64,000 nt of DNA from Aquarana catesbeiana (Eukaryota; Chordata; Amphibia; Anura; Ranidae), in the NCBI RefSeq assembly GCF_042186555.1, contig NC_133327.1, positions 50,480,065 through 50,544,064 of the forward strand, given 5' to 3'. The position numbers and the translations under genes were made by a program. Below, one piece after another: positions 1 through 11,528 of the stretch. The notes beneath the pieces were generated by a model, which had not been told where the DNA came from, searched no databases, and saw only the letters and a list, made by a program, of their open reading frames with translations. Within the stretch, counting starts at the first letter, position 1. Each line of letters opens with the position of its first letter.

Positions 1-1072
1 ATTGGGGACACTCACAGCAGGCTTGGCTAAGAAACTGAACAGGTCTGAGAGTTGGTCCGGTGAGCGAAGGTAAAACTCTGCTCCCCGCCTCCGCACAATT
101 AGATGAAAGGGGTGACCCCAGCGGTAAGTCGCCTCTGCCTCATGAATTACCTCCAGAAGGGGTCTTAGAAGACCATGCATGGCTCTTGTTTGTCTGGAGA
201 TGTCAGGGTAGATCCGGATCAGCGCACCATCAAAGTCAATTGGTCCACGTTCCCAGGCCAGGAGCAGGATCTCTTCCTTTATGGTCAAAAAATGCACCCT
301 GCACAGGACATCTCATGGGAGGTCTACAGCAGCAGGATCCTGGGATGCTGCGGAGGGCGCTCTGGGTCCTGGGATACGGTGGACCCTATCCAGCTCCAGC
401 TCTGAAGCCGGCGGTTTTCCGAGAACCTGGTTCAGGATGGCTACCACCGTTGTGCACAGGTCTGAGCCCATGGTAGCTTCAGGGATGCCGCGGAGGCGCA
501 AGTTGTTGCGTCTACTCCTGTTCTCGCCATCATCTAGCTTTAATTGTACCTCCACAAGATGGCGGCGGAAGCCACATTGCTCCTTCTTGATAGAGGCGAT
601 GCGGGCGTCGGTAGTGGAGGTGGAGGATTCCAATACAGTGACCCTCTCTTCCACTGTATCCACTTGCTGGCGCAGGTCATGTAGTTCCCTGGAGAGTGCA
701 TTAACTATGGATGCCGCCATTTCCTGCAAATCTTGCCTGGTGGGCAGACCAGCCACAATGTCTCTGAAGGAGCCCTCAGCATTGCTGCCTGTCTCCCCTG
801 CATGACCGCAGCTAGGTTGTGTGTCCGAGCTTGGGATTATAGGGGATAGTATGGGAGAGGATGACCTGTCATCTTAAGCGGATCGATCGCCGCCAGCAGT
901 AGTTCCCGACTGAGTGCTCTTCGGCGGCGGCGCTCGTCGGAGGGACTCGAGGCGGCGCCATCTTGGATGAGGCAGCGGGGGAGGAAACAGCGTGTTGCCT
1001 GAGGAAATAATGGGTAATTTCCGAACCCTTCTGTGCCCCCAAGTCCAGCGGGTGTTTGCGATCCCCTGGCAT
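1..1072 (-). pseudogene. L1 ORF1 protein, broken
   Basis: ORF1 of L1 encodes a nucleic-acid chaperone that coats its own RNA. Reading from 1072 there is an N-terminal segment starting MPGDRKHPLDLG that ends at a TAA at 869-871. The frame from 756 to 313 is a coiled-coil-like stretch (LRQQVDTVEERVTVLESS) followed by the diagnostic ENRSRRNNLRLRGIPE motif at the start of the RRM-like domain, then ELELDRVHRIPGPR. It stops near 313. A shifted frame from about 310 to 1 continues with the C-terminal domain (FLTIKEEILLLAW, LLEVIHEAEATYRWG). At least one stop and one frameshift make it non-functional. The domain identity is secure, but the exact start is not. Confidence 0.82.
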
Positions 1073-1178
1073 GGATTCCGGCTCTCTCTGTCAGCTTATC
1101 TGGCCATTCTCAGGGCTTCCCCACACAGAGCTCCGAGGTGTGCGTCCTCACTCTTCCATCGCTTGGCCACGCCCCCAA
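1..1178 (-). mobile_element. L1 (Tx1-like) LINE, 5' end and ORF1 (L1-A)
   Basis: Read on the minus strand this is a 5' untranslated region followed by ORF1 of an L1-type retrotransposon. The element begins near 1178 with a GGGGGCGTGGCC-like start and continues off the left edge, so ORF2 and the 3' end are not in the window. The sequence right of 1178 is Harbinger DNA with a homologue at 18590-18720, so this L1 inserted into Harbinger copy A. The GC-rich 5' part (about 860-1000) resembles the CpG-rich internal promoter typical of L1. Confidence 0.8.
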
Positions 1179-1308
1179 GATTTGTGTCTTTCTTGTTGGT
1201 TTTAAACATGCCTGTTTTATCTTAAATGGACATTTCTACTTTTTCTAATGTGACCCCAAAAATTGTTATACAACAAACATGTTGGTTTGTTTTAAAAACC
1301 TTTTCTAA
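1179..1308 (-). mobile_element. Detached piece of Harbinger copy A
   Basis: This 130-bp block matches, in inverted orientation, 18590-18720 of Harbinger copy B. Shared text includes TTGTATAACAA-type sequence and the stretch around ACAAACATGTTGG. Its continuation resumes exactly at 13118. It is therefore the flank of copy A that was separated by the L1-B insertion, and it is cut at 1178/1179 by L1-A. Confidence 0.8.
1294..1308. repeat. 15-bp target-site duplication of L1-B (left copy)
   Basis: AAAAACCTTTTCTAA is present here and again, without mismatch, at 13103-13117. Harbinger sequence continues across the two copies. A 15-bp A/T-rich duplication is typical of target-primed reverse transcription by an L1. 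Confidence 0.85.
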
Positions 1309-1313
1309 GGCGC

Positions 1314-2620
1314 ATGCGTGGCAGCTCGTCGGATGGATGCTTAATCCGAGAGCTCCGCACCGCTCCGGCCCCAAGACACCCTCCGGCGCCACACACAGCG
1401 CAGAACCCCAACTCCTTTCTACCCCTATGGCAAGGGGATACATCAGGGAACCCCAGGATGGCGGGGAGTTCGGCCAGGAGAGACCTGTCCGTGGCTTTAT
1501 CCTCCGGCCCGGGACCCGCGGCCTCAGCCAAGATGGTGCTGGCCGTGACTGCACGAGGTGGAGATCAGGAGGAAGGGAGGGACTCCTGTTCAGCCATGGA
1601 AGACAGCTCTGCAGGGCCAGCGGGCCCCACAGTAAGTGCACACTGTCGTGGATATCTCTCTCCCACCTTCACTGAGTCCCTGATCGGCAGGACCCTGGAT
1701 GATATGCCCCTTTCCTCCTTGGAAGATTTCATGGCCGCCCCAGAGGCAGGCACAGCATTCACACAGGGCCTCCCATCCTCACCACAGGACTTTTCTGAAA
1801 TGATGACCATGTTTGCTACCATGCTATCCAGAGGTCTTACACAAACTGCCAACCAAATCACTAAAGCCATCCATGCTGACTTACAGCAATTAGGGGCACA
1901 AATCGAAACCATAGAAGCCAAAGCAGACCAAACTGTGACTAGGATGAACCAGAACACGGCCAGAATTCAAGATTTACAAGACCAACTCGAGATCGCGATT
2001 TCTAAAATTGACTAAATTTCCGCCTTAGAGGAGTCCCTGAATCCCTTAAAGACACTGACCACATTGTGCTATCATTTATCAAGGAACTGATCCCCAACAT
2101 CCCAGACCACTGCCTTGAAATGGACTGCGCTCACAGAGCTCTACAACCTCCTCGCCAAGATGGCCTCCCGAGAGACATCATAGTAAAACCTAATTTTTAC
2201 AAAGTGAAGGAGGAGGTGATGCAACACTCACGGGCTGAAGGGGCACTAATGTTCCAAGGCCATCCCATACAAGTTTTTGCGGACTTATCACCACTTACCA
2301 TACAAAAAAGAAGATTACTCAAACTGCTCCTATTGGTGCTTAATCAGAAAGCGATCACTTACAGATGGTCATTTCCTTTTTGCTTATCATTCACTTTCAA
2401 CAACAAATCATGCGGCTTCTCATCGTTTCTGGAGGGGGAAAAGCTCTTGTTCCAGCTGGGTCTCATCTCCCAAGAACCAGAATCCGCACCTTCAGGTGGA
2501 GGACCTAATTCTTCTACAAAGAGACCACCACCGTCCAGCCCCATCGCTCCTATATGGCAGCAGCGCCTGTCTAAGAAATCCAAGGAATCTGAGACATCCA
2601 AGGAATCCAGGCCTCCCTAA
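1314..2620 (+). pseudogene. L1-B ORF1 protein, broken
   Basis: The frame from 1314 to 2015 runs into a heptad-rich stretch (about 1800-2010, with QIETIEAKADQTVTRMNQN), which suggests the trimerising coiled coil of L1 ORF1p. It stops at a TAA near 2013. After about 2015 a shifted reading gives RGVPESL, the conserved start of the RRM-like core. The frame from 2066 to 2620 then gives the C-terminal part (FIKELIPNIPDHCLEMDCAHR, VKPNFYKVKEEVMQ, FADLSPLTIQKRR). The part between the coiled coil and RGVPE is shortened compared with L1-A. Family assignment is firm, but the gene is disabled. Confidence 0.78.
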
Positions 2621-3606
2621 CAACAGTTTAAGGACAGGGCTCCTTTTGGGCCTGTTTTCCATCTTACCTGATCCATCCAGACCCTCTGAGGAACTCATTT
2701 TCTCCGTGACCTGATGGCTGTGCTAGACGTAGCACCCCTTTGCCGGACTACATAGTCAGGAGGTTTTTCCTTTACAACGTTTGCTCCTGATTACAAAAAT
2801 TTTTGTTATTTCTTCTTCTCTTGCTGACTCATTGATTTTTAACCACAGAACTGTTCTGATTCTGGTTGCGTTCTGAAAATGATTAGTTAAATAGTTTTTT
2901 TTTCTTCTGTTGCAACATTTATAGACACCTACATAAATGGACGACACAATATTGTGCTCGGCATCCTTTACATAGTCAGCTTAACCATATAAGAGTAGTC
3001 CATAATCTAGGACAGTATTTTTTCCCCCACACAGTTTGCTTAAATTATTTTTGTTCCCTTCAAGACTGTGGTGAACCCCCCCCCCCCCGAGCTCCTGGGT
3101 CTTCCCGAAATGACGCGGATGGCTCGGCAGCTCGGGTGGTTTGATCACCACAAATACAGTACTAGGGGCCCTGCCCACATACACTACAATGTTTAGGTGC
3201 TGGAGGGCGGCCGGAGCGGATGTCATACACCTCCGCTTGTCTCTGACCGGGAAGAGTATTTATCTCTCTTCTCAGGCGGTGACTGTTTTCCCCCCTGGTT
3301 TTTAGGGGGGGTTATTTTTCTTTATTTGTTTTTGCTTAAGACGAACGAATGATGGAGTGTGGGAATGGGTTCTCACATGCTACTGGAGTTCAGGTAATTT
3401 TATCCCATTGGTTATGTATTGTTAACATGTTTTCTACTTCTTGCTTCTTCTTAGATGGTCCTCATCTTCTTCTTCATTCTTCGTCCTTTCTCCTCTCTTC
3501 CCTCGAAGGTCACCTAGAAGTCCATTTTCTACCAGATCGAAGATGTTCGGGTGCTCACCACAAGGTAAGTCCCACTCAATTATGGTACATACCTCCTCTC
3601 TGATCC
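2621..3606 (+). other. L1-B inter-ORF region
   Basis: About 1 kb without a coding frame I can support. It contains homopolymer tracts (C tract at 3077-3088, T tracts) and lies between ORF1 and the endonuclease start of ORF2. I see no separate element in it. Confidence 0.5.
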
Positions 3607-4397
3607 ATGCACGTAAATGATACGAAACCTCCTCTAATACGTATAGTATCACATAATGTTCAAGGCATTAATTCCCCTATAAAAAGAAGAAAACTCTTTA
3701 AACTATATCAATCCCAAAACTCCGATATTCTTTTGCTCCAGGAGACCCACTTCCCTAGAACCTATAACCCCTCTTTTCTCCACCAACACTTTCCCCTATT
3801 TTTCCTCTCCAATGCGGAGAACAAAACAAAAGGGGTGGCCATTTGTTTCTCCAAACACTTAAATTTCGCTATGTCATATGTATTCAGGGACCCATCAGGC
3901 AGATACATTCTGGGTAAAGGCACCATCGATGGAACGCTATATTCTTTTGTCTCGTACTACTCATCGAATAAGGCGCAAGACAAATTCTTTGCCTCAATGA
4001 TGCAGTCCCTTTCTTCTCAACTAGAGGGAATCATCATTCTGGGAGGAGACTCGAATATAGCGTTCGATCAGGCTCTAGACAAATCAGGATCTGGTCGACC
4101 CCATTCTAAACGCCCCCCCAAACATAGTCTAAAAATTGCCAAACTCCTCTTTGACTCAGGACTAGTTGATATCTGGAGGGAATTCAACCCAAGCACCAAA
4201 GACTATACGCACTTCTCTGCCCCGCACCAGACCTATGCCAGGATAGATCATGTTTTCCTACAAGCGACACACATTCCTCTAGTGGTAAAATCCTTAATCA
4301 AAGAATCCCTATCTCGGACCACTCCATGGTAATTCTCACAATACGCCAAGCCAATAACACCCAAAAGGAATTCAAGTGGCGGCTTAATTAATCGTTA
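3607..4397 (+). pseudogene. L1-B ORF2, endonuclease domain
   Basis: The open frame encodes the apurinic/apyrimidinic-type endonuclease that nicks target DNA for L1. Visible motifs in order are IVSHNVQGINSP (the N-containing first motif), LLLQETHFP (catalytic E), ILGGDSNIAFD (the D-x-N motif) and YARIDHVFL (the D near the C-terminal side). The frame ends at 4332. A shifted frame continues with the linker KWRLN up to a TAA, where the TTAA MITE begins. The terminal SDH motif region is degraded (SRTTPW). Endonuclease and reverse transcriptase are now separated by the MITE. Confidence 0.85.
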
Positions 4398-4401
4398 TTA
4401 A

Positions 4402-4888
4402 AGTGGTGTTCCACCCAAAAAAAAAAACTACATGAAAAATCCTAAAAAAAAAAAAAATACAAAAAAAATTTGGATATTTTTTTTTTTACTCACCTCTAAA
4501 TGCCTGTTGCTAGGGGGTCCCTCGTAGTCTGCCTCTTTCAGTGCCTGGGCTGGTGACATCACTTCTGTCTCGGCACAGGAAGGGCTCAGCTCTGCTCCCT
4601 CCCTCTTGTCAATCATCTGGGACCCATTACAGGTCCCAGGTGACTGAGCGGCCAATCACGGTGCTCGGCGCCGCTCGCGCATGCACAGCGGGTGCCAGGC
4701 TGTGAAGCCACAGCCCGCCGCCCACAGTTGCAATGCCGGCGCCGCCTAACGGAGGGGGAGACGAGTGGGGCTTCGATCCCCCACATCGCTGGACCCAGGG
4801 ACAGGTAAGTGTCCAATTAAAAGTCAGCAGCTGCAGCTACAAGCTGCTGACTTTTAATTTTTTTTTTTTTTTTTAGTGGCCCTCCTCT
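4402..4888. mobile_element. TTAA-flanked MITE in L1-B ORF2 (Kolobok- or piggyBac-like)
   Basis: The element is flanked by TTAA at 4398-4401 and 4889-4892. Its ends are AGTGGTGTTCCAC and, in reverse complement, AGAGGAGGGCCAC. Removing the element plus one TTAA restores the L1 reading frame (SLLSNPVHC), so the insertion boundaries are exact. A GC-rich core holds an inverted related copy of the repeat at 48124-48500. TTAA target and AG termini fit the Kolobok superfamily, which is known in frogs. piggyBac also uses TTAA. No transposase is present. Confidence 0.78.
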
Positions 4889-4892
4889 TTAA

Positions 4893-7585
4893 GTAACCCG
4901 GTACACTGCACCATACTAGCAAAGGAACTCAAGGATTACTTTTACGCGAATAACACAGAGATGATTTCCCCGGCTATTCTTTGAGCTGCCCACAAAACAG
5001 TAATGCGGGGCAAACTCATTCAGCTTTCTTCCCGCATTAAAAAAGAACACAGAGCCGAGATCGAGAATCTTACGAAAGAATATCGGGAGTCTTGTAAGCG
5101 TAACAAATGTGAACACACTCAGTCCTCTCAACAAAAACTAGAAGCAGATAGGTTAAGGCTCAACCTGGCCCTCACTACGGAGGCTGAGAAGCACCATCAA
5201 ATATCTTAAACAGGGATCCGCCCCGGGTCCGGATGGATTCTCGGTGGGATATTACAAGAAATTCTCTGACATCCTGTCCCCTTACCTGGCCAGATTCTTT
5301 AATTTCCTTCAAAAAGGTTCTCCCCTGGATAAATCCCTGAACCTAGCATACATTTCAGTTATACCCAAACCAGGAAAAGACCCCTCTCTTCCTAGCAACT
5401 ATTGTCCAATCTCTCTGATTAATAATGATCTCAAATTACTAACAAAAATTTTAGCAAACCGTCTGTCCTCATTCAAAGCCCAGTATGTTCACCAAGACCA
5501 AGTGGGATTTATTCCAGGGAGACAAGGCCCTGACCAGGTGAGAAGGGCAATTGATGTAGTGTCGCTTTTAAGGTCACAGTGGGACAAAGGTCCCCCTCAG
5601 GAGGGTCTTTTGCTTTCCGTTGATCTACAAAAAGCATTTGACACAGTCACATGGCCATATATTTTTGGGGTACTGGAGAGATGGGGTTTTGGCCCTATCT
5701 TCCTAGGTACTCTACACTCCCTCTACTCTACCCCAAGCACCCAGGTGAAATTGCAGGGCAGATATTCGGACACATTCCCAATAGAAAAAGAAACAAGGCA
5801 GGGATGCCCGTTATCACCCCTGATTTTTGCAGTTGCAATAGAATCCCTAGCAATCGCCATACGTGCCCATCCAGATATCAGAGGAGTATATTGCGGTCCG
5901 CCAGAACATAAATGTGCTTTGTTCGCTGATGATCTTCTCCTCTTCATCACATCACCCCTTATTTCCATCCCTAATATTATTAAGCTCCTAGAACAGTTTG
6001 GGAATGCCTCGGGTCTCCGTGTCAACGTCTCCAAATCCGCTGCCCTAAACATCTCAATACCCCCAGACCTCCTTAAACGCCTACAGATGCATTTTCCTTT
6101 CACTTGGTGTTCTTCACATATTCCTTACTTAGGCATCAACCTGACTTCCTCATACGAAACCTTATTCGTTGCCAATTACCCTCCGATGTTCAAAAAACTG
6201 GAGGCAGACATGTCCGTGTGGTCAAAACATGATCTATCCTGGCTGGGCAGAGTGAACTCCATAAAAATGACCCTGCTTCCTCGTCTTCTGTAGCTCTTTT
6301 GTTCCCTTCCTATCCCACTAAAAAAAGTGCAGCTCCTGCGATTCCAATCCTCCATCCTGAAATACGTCTGGGGCTCCAAAGTCAGAATATGCTCCAAGGA
6401 AACACTTTATAGACTAAAAACCCATGGTGGACTTGCTCTTCCTAACGTTTGGTGGTATTACCAGGCAGCACAAATCGCCCAAATTTCCATAACATAGTCC
6501 AAGGGCCCAAAACCAGACTGGTTACGGATGGAAAGGCAAGCAACCCCAAGACACACAATAGATTTTTTGCTCTGGGCTCCTTCCTGCCTTAGACCTGCAA
6601 TATTAGCCCCAACACTCTCTCACTCGATGTCCTTGTGGGACAGGTTGCAAAAGAACGCTTCCCTAACATCACACATTCGCCCTCTCACCCACCTATTTAA
6701 CAACCCAGAATTTCCCCTGGGCCAAAACATACTTGCTTTCAAGTGGTAGCTTGATAAAGGCCTATACCGAATTGGACACTTTGTAAATGCCAATGAGCCC
6801 CTAAATATCGGATTTTGCAAAAATAAATTAGAAATGCCTGACCCAGAAAGATATAGATTGTTACAAATTACCCACTTCCTTCGTTCCAAATGGGCCGATA
6901 CCTCTGAACCCCTTACCCTAACTGCCTATGAGACATGGTGTTCCGACATAAAGGATCAGAGGGGAGGTATCTCCGTTATCTACACCTCGCTTGCCAGTAG
7001 TATTTGTAAACCTCCCTACGCCCTAAGGTGGGAACAAGACCTGGCAATTGAGTGGGAATTTAAGGACTGGTATCAAAACTTTCACAGATCATTCAAGGGC
7101 ATCCTGAACATCTCTCTTATGGAAGCTAGTATTAAAATTATCACGCGTTGGTACCGAGTGCCTACCACCCTGGCCAAAATATTTCCAGATTCATCCCCAT
7201 TATGTTTTAGAGGATGCGGTCATGAGGGATCATTGTTCCATGTTTGGTAGACGTGCCCACGACTCCGGAGCTTCTGGAACAATTTTTTTCACATAGCACG
7301 GAAAATCACGGGAATGGATATTCCACAGACTCCAGAAATAGCACTTCTCAATGCCCAAGTAGATAAAATTCCCAGACACAAACAATCCTTGATCTTTTAT
7401 ATGCTCTTGGGTGCCAAAATTACTATTGCCAGACATTGGAAGAGACACTCGGTGCCAATAATCGCAATGAAACATAAGATATCCTGGATCATGGCCCAGG
7501 AGAAGATTGTTGGCAAATTTCTTGACAAAATCCACAATAATGACCAACTGAGAAATGCATCCCAGCTTAGTCTCTCTATAAATTT
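4893..7585 (+). pseudogene. L1-B ORF2, reverse transcriptase and C-terminus
   Basis: After a degraded linker (4893-5209) the frame from 5244 encodes the reverse transcriptase. Motifs are AYISVIPKPGKDPSLPSNY, LANRLSS, QVGFIPGRQ, LLLSVDLQKAFDTV (first catalytic D), ETRQGCPLSPLIFAVAIE and CALFADDLLLF (the F-A-D-D active site). The same frame continues through the C-terminal region to a cysteine/histidine knuckle-like stretch (CFRGCGHEGSLFHVW). It is interrupted only by TAG codons at about 6291, 6496, 6747 and 7248. There is no frameshift over 2.3 kb, so this copy is not very old. The L2 LINE cuts it near 7585. Confidence 0.88.
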
Positions 7586-8213
7586 ATGGCAGCTTATGGG
7601 GTGGCGCAGACAGGGGCAAGGCGCAGACATCATGGCTCTGTCCTGAGTGGCTCTGTCACGAGTGATGCGCAGTTTCACCGACGCAGTTATCAATTCTGAT
7701 CTTCTCCTATCCAACTGTACATCCCTACTGAACTGAGTTTGCTGAGTCTGCTATTAATATTTTTGGTAATTGTCTCCTATCTCCTATCCAACTGTACATC
7801 CCTACTGAACTGACTTTGCTGAGTCTGCTGTTAATATTTTTGGTAAATGTCTCCTGCTGCCATATCTTTAAACTTCCATATTTACTGCTAGCTCTATAAC
7901 AAACACACTGCAATAGCAATATTACTGGTGATTGATTCTCAACTCCATGTGGCTTGAGTGATCAAGTGAGGTAATTAGCTTTACGACCCTAGCCTGTGTC
8001 TGTAGCTGGCCTGGCCCTGGCCATCTCCTCCCCATATTCAGGTGTCCCACATCAGACCCAATAATGACCAACTGAGAAATGCATCCCAGCTTAGTCTCTC
8101 TATAAATTTATGGCAGCTTATGGGGTGGCGCAGACAGGGGCAAGGCGCAGACATCATGGCTCTGTCCTGAGTGGCTCTGTCACAAGTGATGCGCAGTTTC
8201 ACCGACGCAGTTT
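7532..8213 (+). repeat. 160-bp direct repeat at the L1/L2 junction
   Basis: 7532-7692 recurs at 8052-8212 with about one mismatch. The repeated block spans the end of the L1-B frame and the start of the L2 insert, so it arose after the L2 inserted. The 359 bp between them (7693-8051) includes a 77-bp tandem duplication (near 7706 and 7783) of unknown origin. Confidence 0.75.
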
Positions 8214-8302
8214 AACGAAAGCAGGATAACTAAAGCTGCATGAACAACAAGAACTCTGCAAGACGACAAGCAAACCACCTTTGAAATTTATTTTATATTA
8301 GG

Positions 8303-8761
8303 TTGGTTTCCCACTCTCTATCCACTAACATGCTCCTTATTCTCTTCCTTCTCACATTGGTGTCTTCTATCCTCAAATTATCTTTACTCTACCCCTCCTC
8401 TCTAACCTGCAGCATGCACATATCACCCTCACTCCTACCCTTTCCCTACTATGGCACCCATCATCTCCTGCAGTTGCTGCACCCACATGCTGACATAAAC
8501 ACCAGGTCCACTAGACACGTGCGCTCATGCACATCCCACTCCCACCTTGCCTTCCTCACCCTCCTCCTTCTCCTAGTCTCAGGTGACATTTCTCCTAATC
8601 CTGGTCCGTCATTTTCCAAATGCAAGCCACATATCCAATACCCCTCCCCCTCTGGCAACCACCGCAATCCACTCAGTTCATTTCTATCCCCCTGCTTCCT
8701 TAAAGCAGCCCACCAATCTCATGTGCCCTTTGGAACGCCCGCTCCATCTGTAACAAGCTAA
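8303..8761 (+). pseudogene. L2 ORF N-terminus with 2A-like peptide
   Basis: This frame has several hydrophobic runs (MLLILFLLTLVSSILKLSLL and LAFLTLLLLLV). The second is followed directly by SGDISPNPGP at 8579-8608. That matches the 2A ribosome-skipping consensus at the GD, NPG and P positions, but has S where canonical 2A has E. Such 2A-like peptides at the N-terminus of CR1/L2-group LINE proteins are established in the literature and act during translation, with some serving as signal sequences. The frame is not continuous with the endonuclease frame that starts near 8718, so a frameshift separates them in this copy. Confidence 0.7.
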
Positions 8762-11528
8762 CATCTGTACATGACCTCTTCATCTCTCATGGCTTGAACA
8801 TACTCGCCATAACAGAAACCTGGCTTCAAAATTTTGACTCAGCTTCTCCTGCTGCCCTCTCCCATGGTGGTCTCCATTGGACTCACTCCTCCAGACCCAA
8901 CAGACAGAAAGGAGGTGGAGTTGGCTTCCTTCTGTCCCCACAAAGCACCTTCCAAGTCCTTCCTGTCCCTCCCTCTCTATCCCTCTCTTCTTTCGAGATG
9001 CTCTGTATTTGTCTGTTTTCTCCCATTTCTCTGAGGATTGCAGCAATTTATAGGCCTCCAGGACCAGTATCGCGCTTTCTTGATGACTTTGCTGCCTGGC
9101 TACCCTACTTTCTCTCCTCTGAAATACCCACCATTATTCTTGGTGACTTTAGCATTCCTGTCAATGTTAACAGCCCAACTACAGCTAAACTTCTCAACTT
9201 AACCTCATCTTTTGACCTAACCCAATGGACACATACTTCCACTCACTCCAATGGTAATACCCTTGACCTTGTATTCTCCCATCTCTGCAACCCTGGCAAC
9301 CTCACCAACACCCCCTTTCCTCTATCTGATCACAACCTCATTACTTTCACTGTATCCTTGCCTCCAACCACCCATCCCTCCAAGCAGCAAACAATTACTT
9401 GTAGAAACCTTCGCCACTTTAACCCTTCTCTTCTCTATTCTGCTACTGACCACCTATATGACATAATCTCTCCCCTGTCCTGTCCTGACTTGGCCACTTC
9501 TGTCTACAACAGTTCACTCTCATCATCACTAGATGCACTTGCTCCTCTAACCACATGCAGAATTAGGCCCCGACCATTACAACCCTGGCAAACTGACAAC
9601 ACTAGAAATATCAAGAGACATTGCCGTGCTCTTGAACGACTGTGGCGTAAAACCAAATGCCTGCAAGACTTCACCCTATATAAATCTGCCCTTCTAAAAT
9701 ACAATTCATGCCTCCATGCTGCCAAACAAGCCTACTTTGTCTCTCTTATTAATTCCTTGTCATCCAGTCCCCGTCGGCTCTTCTCAACCTTTAACTCTCT
9801 GCTTCGTCCACCACCCCCTCTACCCACTAACTCACTCACTGCCCAAGAGATTGCCAATCACTTCAAAGACAAGATCGATGCAATTCATGAGGACATCTCC
9901 ACTGTGCGTATGTCTTCCCCACACATCATACCTTGCCCAGCAGCACATTCAACACTCTCCTCTTTTGAATTGGCTACTACGGAAGAGGTTACAAAAATTT
10001 TCTCGGATGCCCACCTAACCAATTGTCCCTTGGATCCTGTTCTCTCATAACTACTACGGTCACCCTCTTCTTCTATCCTATGCTCCCTCACCCACATCTT
10101 CAATCTCTCCCTTTCTAGTGGCATTTTCCCCTCCCCTCTAAAACATGCACAGATCACTCCCATTCTTAAAAAGCCCTCACTGGACCCTACCGACCTGAAC
10201 AATTTAAGACCCATCTCATTACTCCCATTCACCTCTAAACTTCTAGAACGCTTAGTCTACAACCGTCTTAGCTCCTACCTCAATGAAAATAACCTTCTTG
10301 ACCCCTTACAGTCTGGCTTTCGCTCGCAGCACTCCACGGAAACTACCTTACTAAAACTCACTAATAATTTACTAACTGCTAAAACCAACAGCTAGTACTC
10401 CATACTCCTACTACTTGACCTCTCTGCGGCCTTTGATACTGTTGACCACCCACTCCTTCTCAATAAACTACATTCCCCTGGCCTCCGAGATTCTGCTCTA
10501 TCCTGGTTCTCTGGCTATTTATCACAGCACTCCTTCAGTGTCACCTACAACTCTGTCTCCTCCTCTCCATGGCCCCTTTCTGTGGGGGTCCCCCAAGGCT
10601 CGGTTCTTGGACCCCTTCTCTTCTCTATCTACACCTCCTCCCTTGGTCACTTAATAACTGCCCACTGCTTCCAATACCACTTATACGCTGATGACACCCA
10701 AATCTATCTGTCTACTCCTCAACTCACTCCTTCAGTCTCCTCTCGCATTACTAACTTACTAACTGACCTATCAGCATGGATGTCGAACCACTTCCTTAAA
10801 CTAAATCTCTCTAAAACTGAGCTATTAATATTCCCCCCGCCCGTGCCCCCCTCCATGACTTTTTCATCAAAATCAACAATGCAACCATCAGTTCCTCCCC
10901 TCACGCCAGGGTACTAGGTATAATCCTAGACTCTGACTTGTCATTTCAGCCTCAAATCCAATCGCTGTCAAAAGTTTGTAGAATTCACCTCCGTAACATC
11001 TCTAAAATTCGCCCTTTTTTAACAAATGAAACCACCAAGCTCCTCATTCACTCCCTTGTTATCTCTCGCCTTGACTATTGCAACTCCCTTCTCATTGGCC
11101 TACCTCTCCATAGGCTATCCCCTCTTCAGTTTATCATGAATGCTGCTGCCAGACTTATCCACCTTACCAAACGCTCAGTGTCTGCCAACCCTCTACTTCA
11201 ATCCCTACACTGGCTCCCAATCACCCAGCGAATTAAATTCAAAATTCTAACCACAACATACAAAGCCATTCACAACTCTGCCCCAAGCTACATCACTAAT
11301 CTTGTCTCCAAATATCACCCAAATCGACCTCTCCGCTCTTCTCAAGACCTCCTGCTTTCAAGCTCTCTCATCTCCTCCTCCCATGCTTGTCTCCAGGATT
11401 TCTCCAGAGCCTCTCCCATCCTCTGGAACTCGCTACCTCCATCTAACCGGCTATCCCCTACTCTTGCTACCTTCAGGCAATCCCTGAAAACTCATCTCTT
11501 CAGGAAAGCCTATCACGTCTCCAACTAA
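8718..11528 (+). pseudogene. L2 ORF2: endonuclease and reverse transcriptase
   Basis: An endonuclease begins near 8718 (LWNARSICNKL) and continues with ILAITETWL (catalytic E), GGGVGFLL, IAAIYRPPG, TIILGDFSI (the usual GDFN is GDFS here), LDLVFSH and LSDHNLITF (the SDH motif). The reverse transcriptase follows with ITPILKKPSLDP, LRPISLLPF, QSGFRSQHSTET, LLLLDLSAAFDTVDH, VGVPQGSVLGPLLF and YADDTQIY. The 3' third (10938-11528) has RLDYCNSLLIGLP and LQSLHWLPITQRIKFKIL, typical of L2. Stops at about 10048 and 10393, plus a frameshift near 10870-10930, make it non-functional. Confidence 0.88.

Noticed and set aside
7532..8213. The 160-bp repeat as a target-site duplication of the L2
   Set aside because: It is too long and includes L2 sequence itself. 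The ATAAATTT pair is the better candidate.
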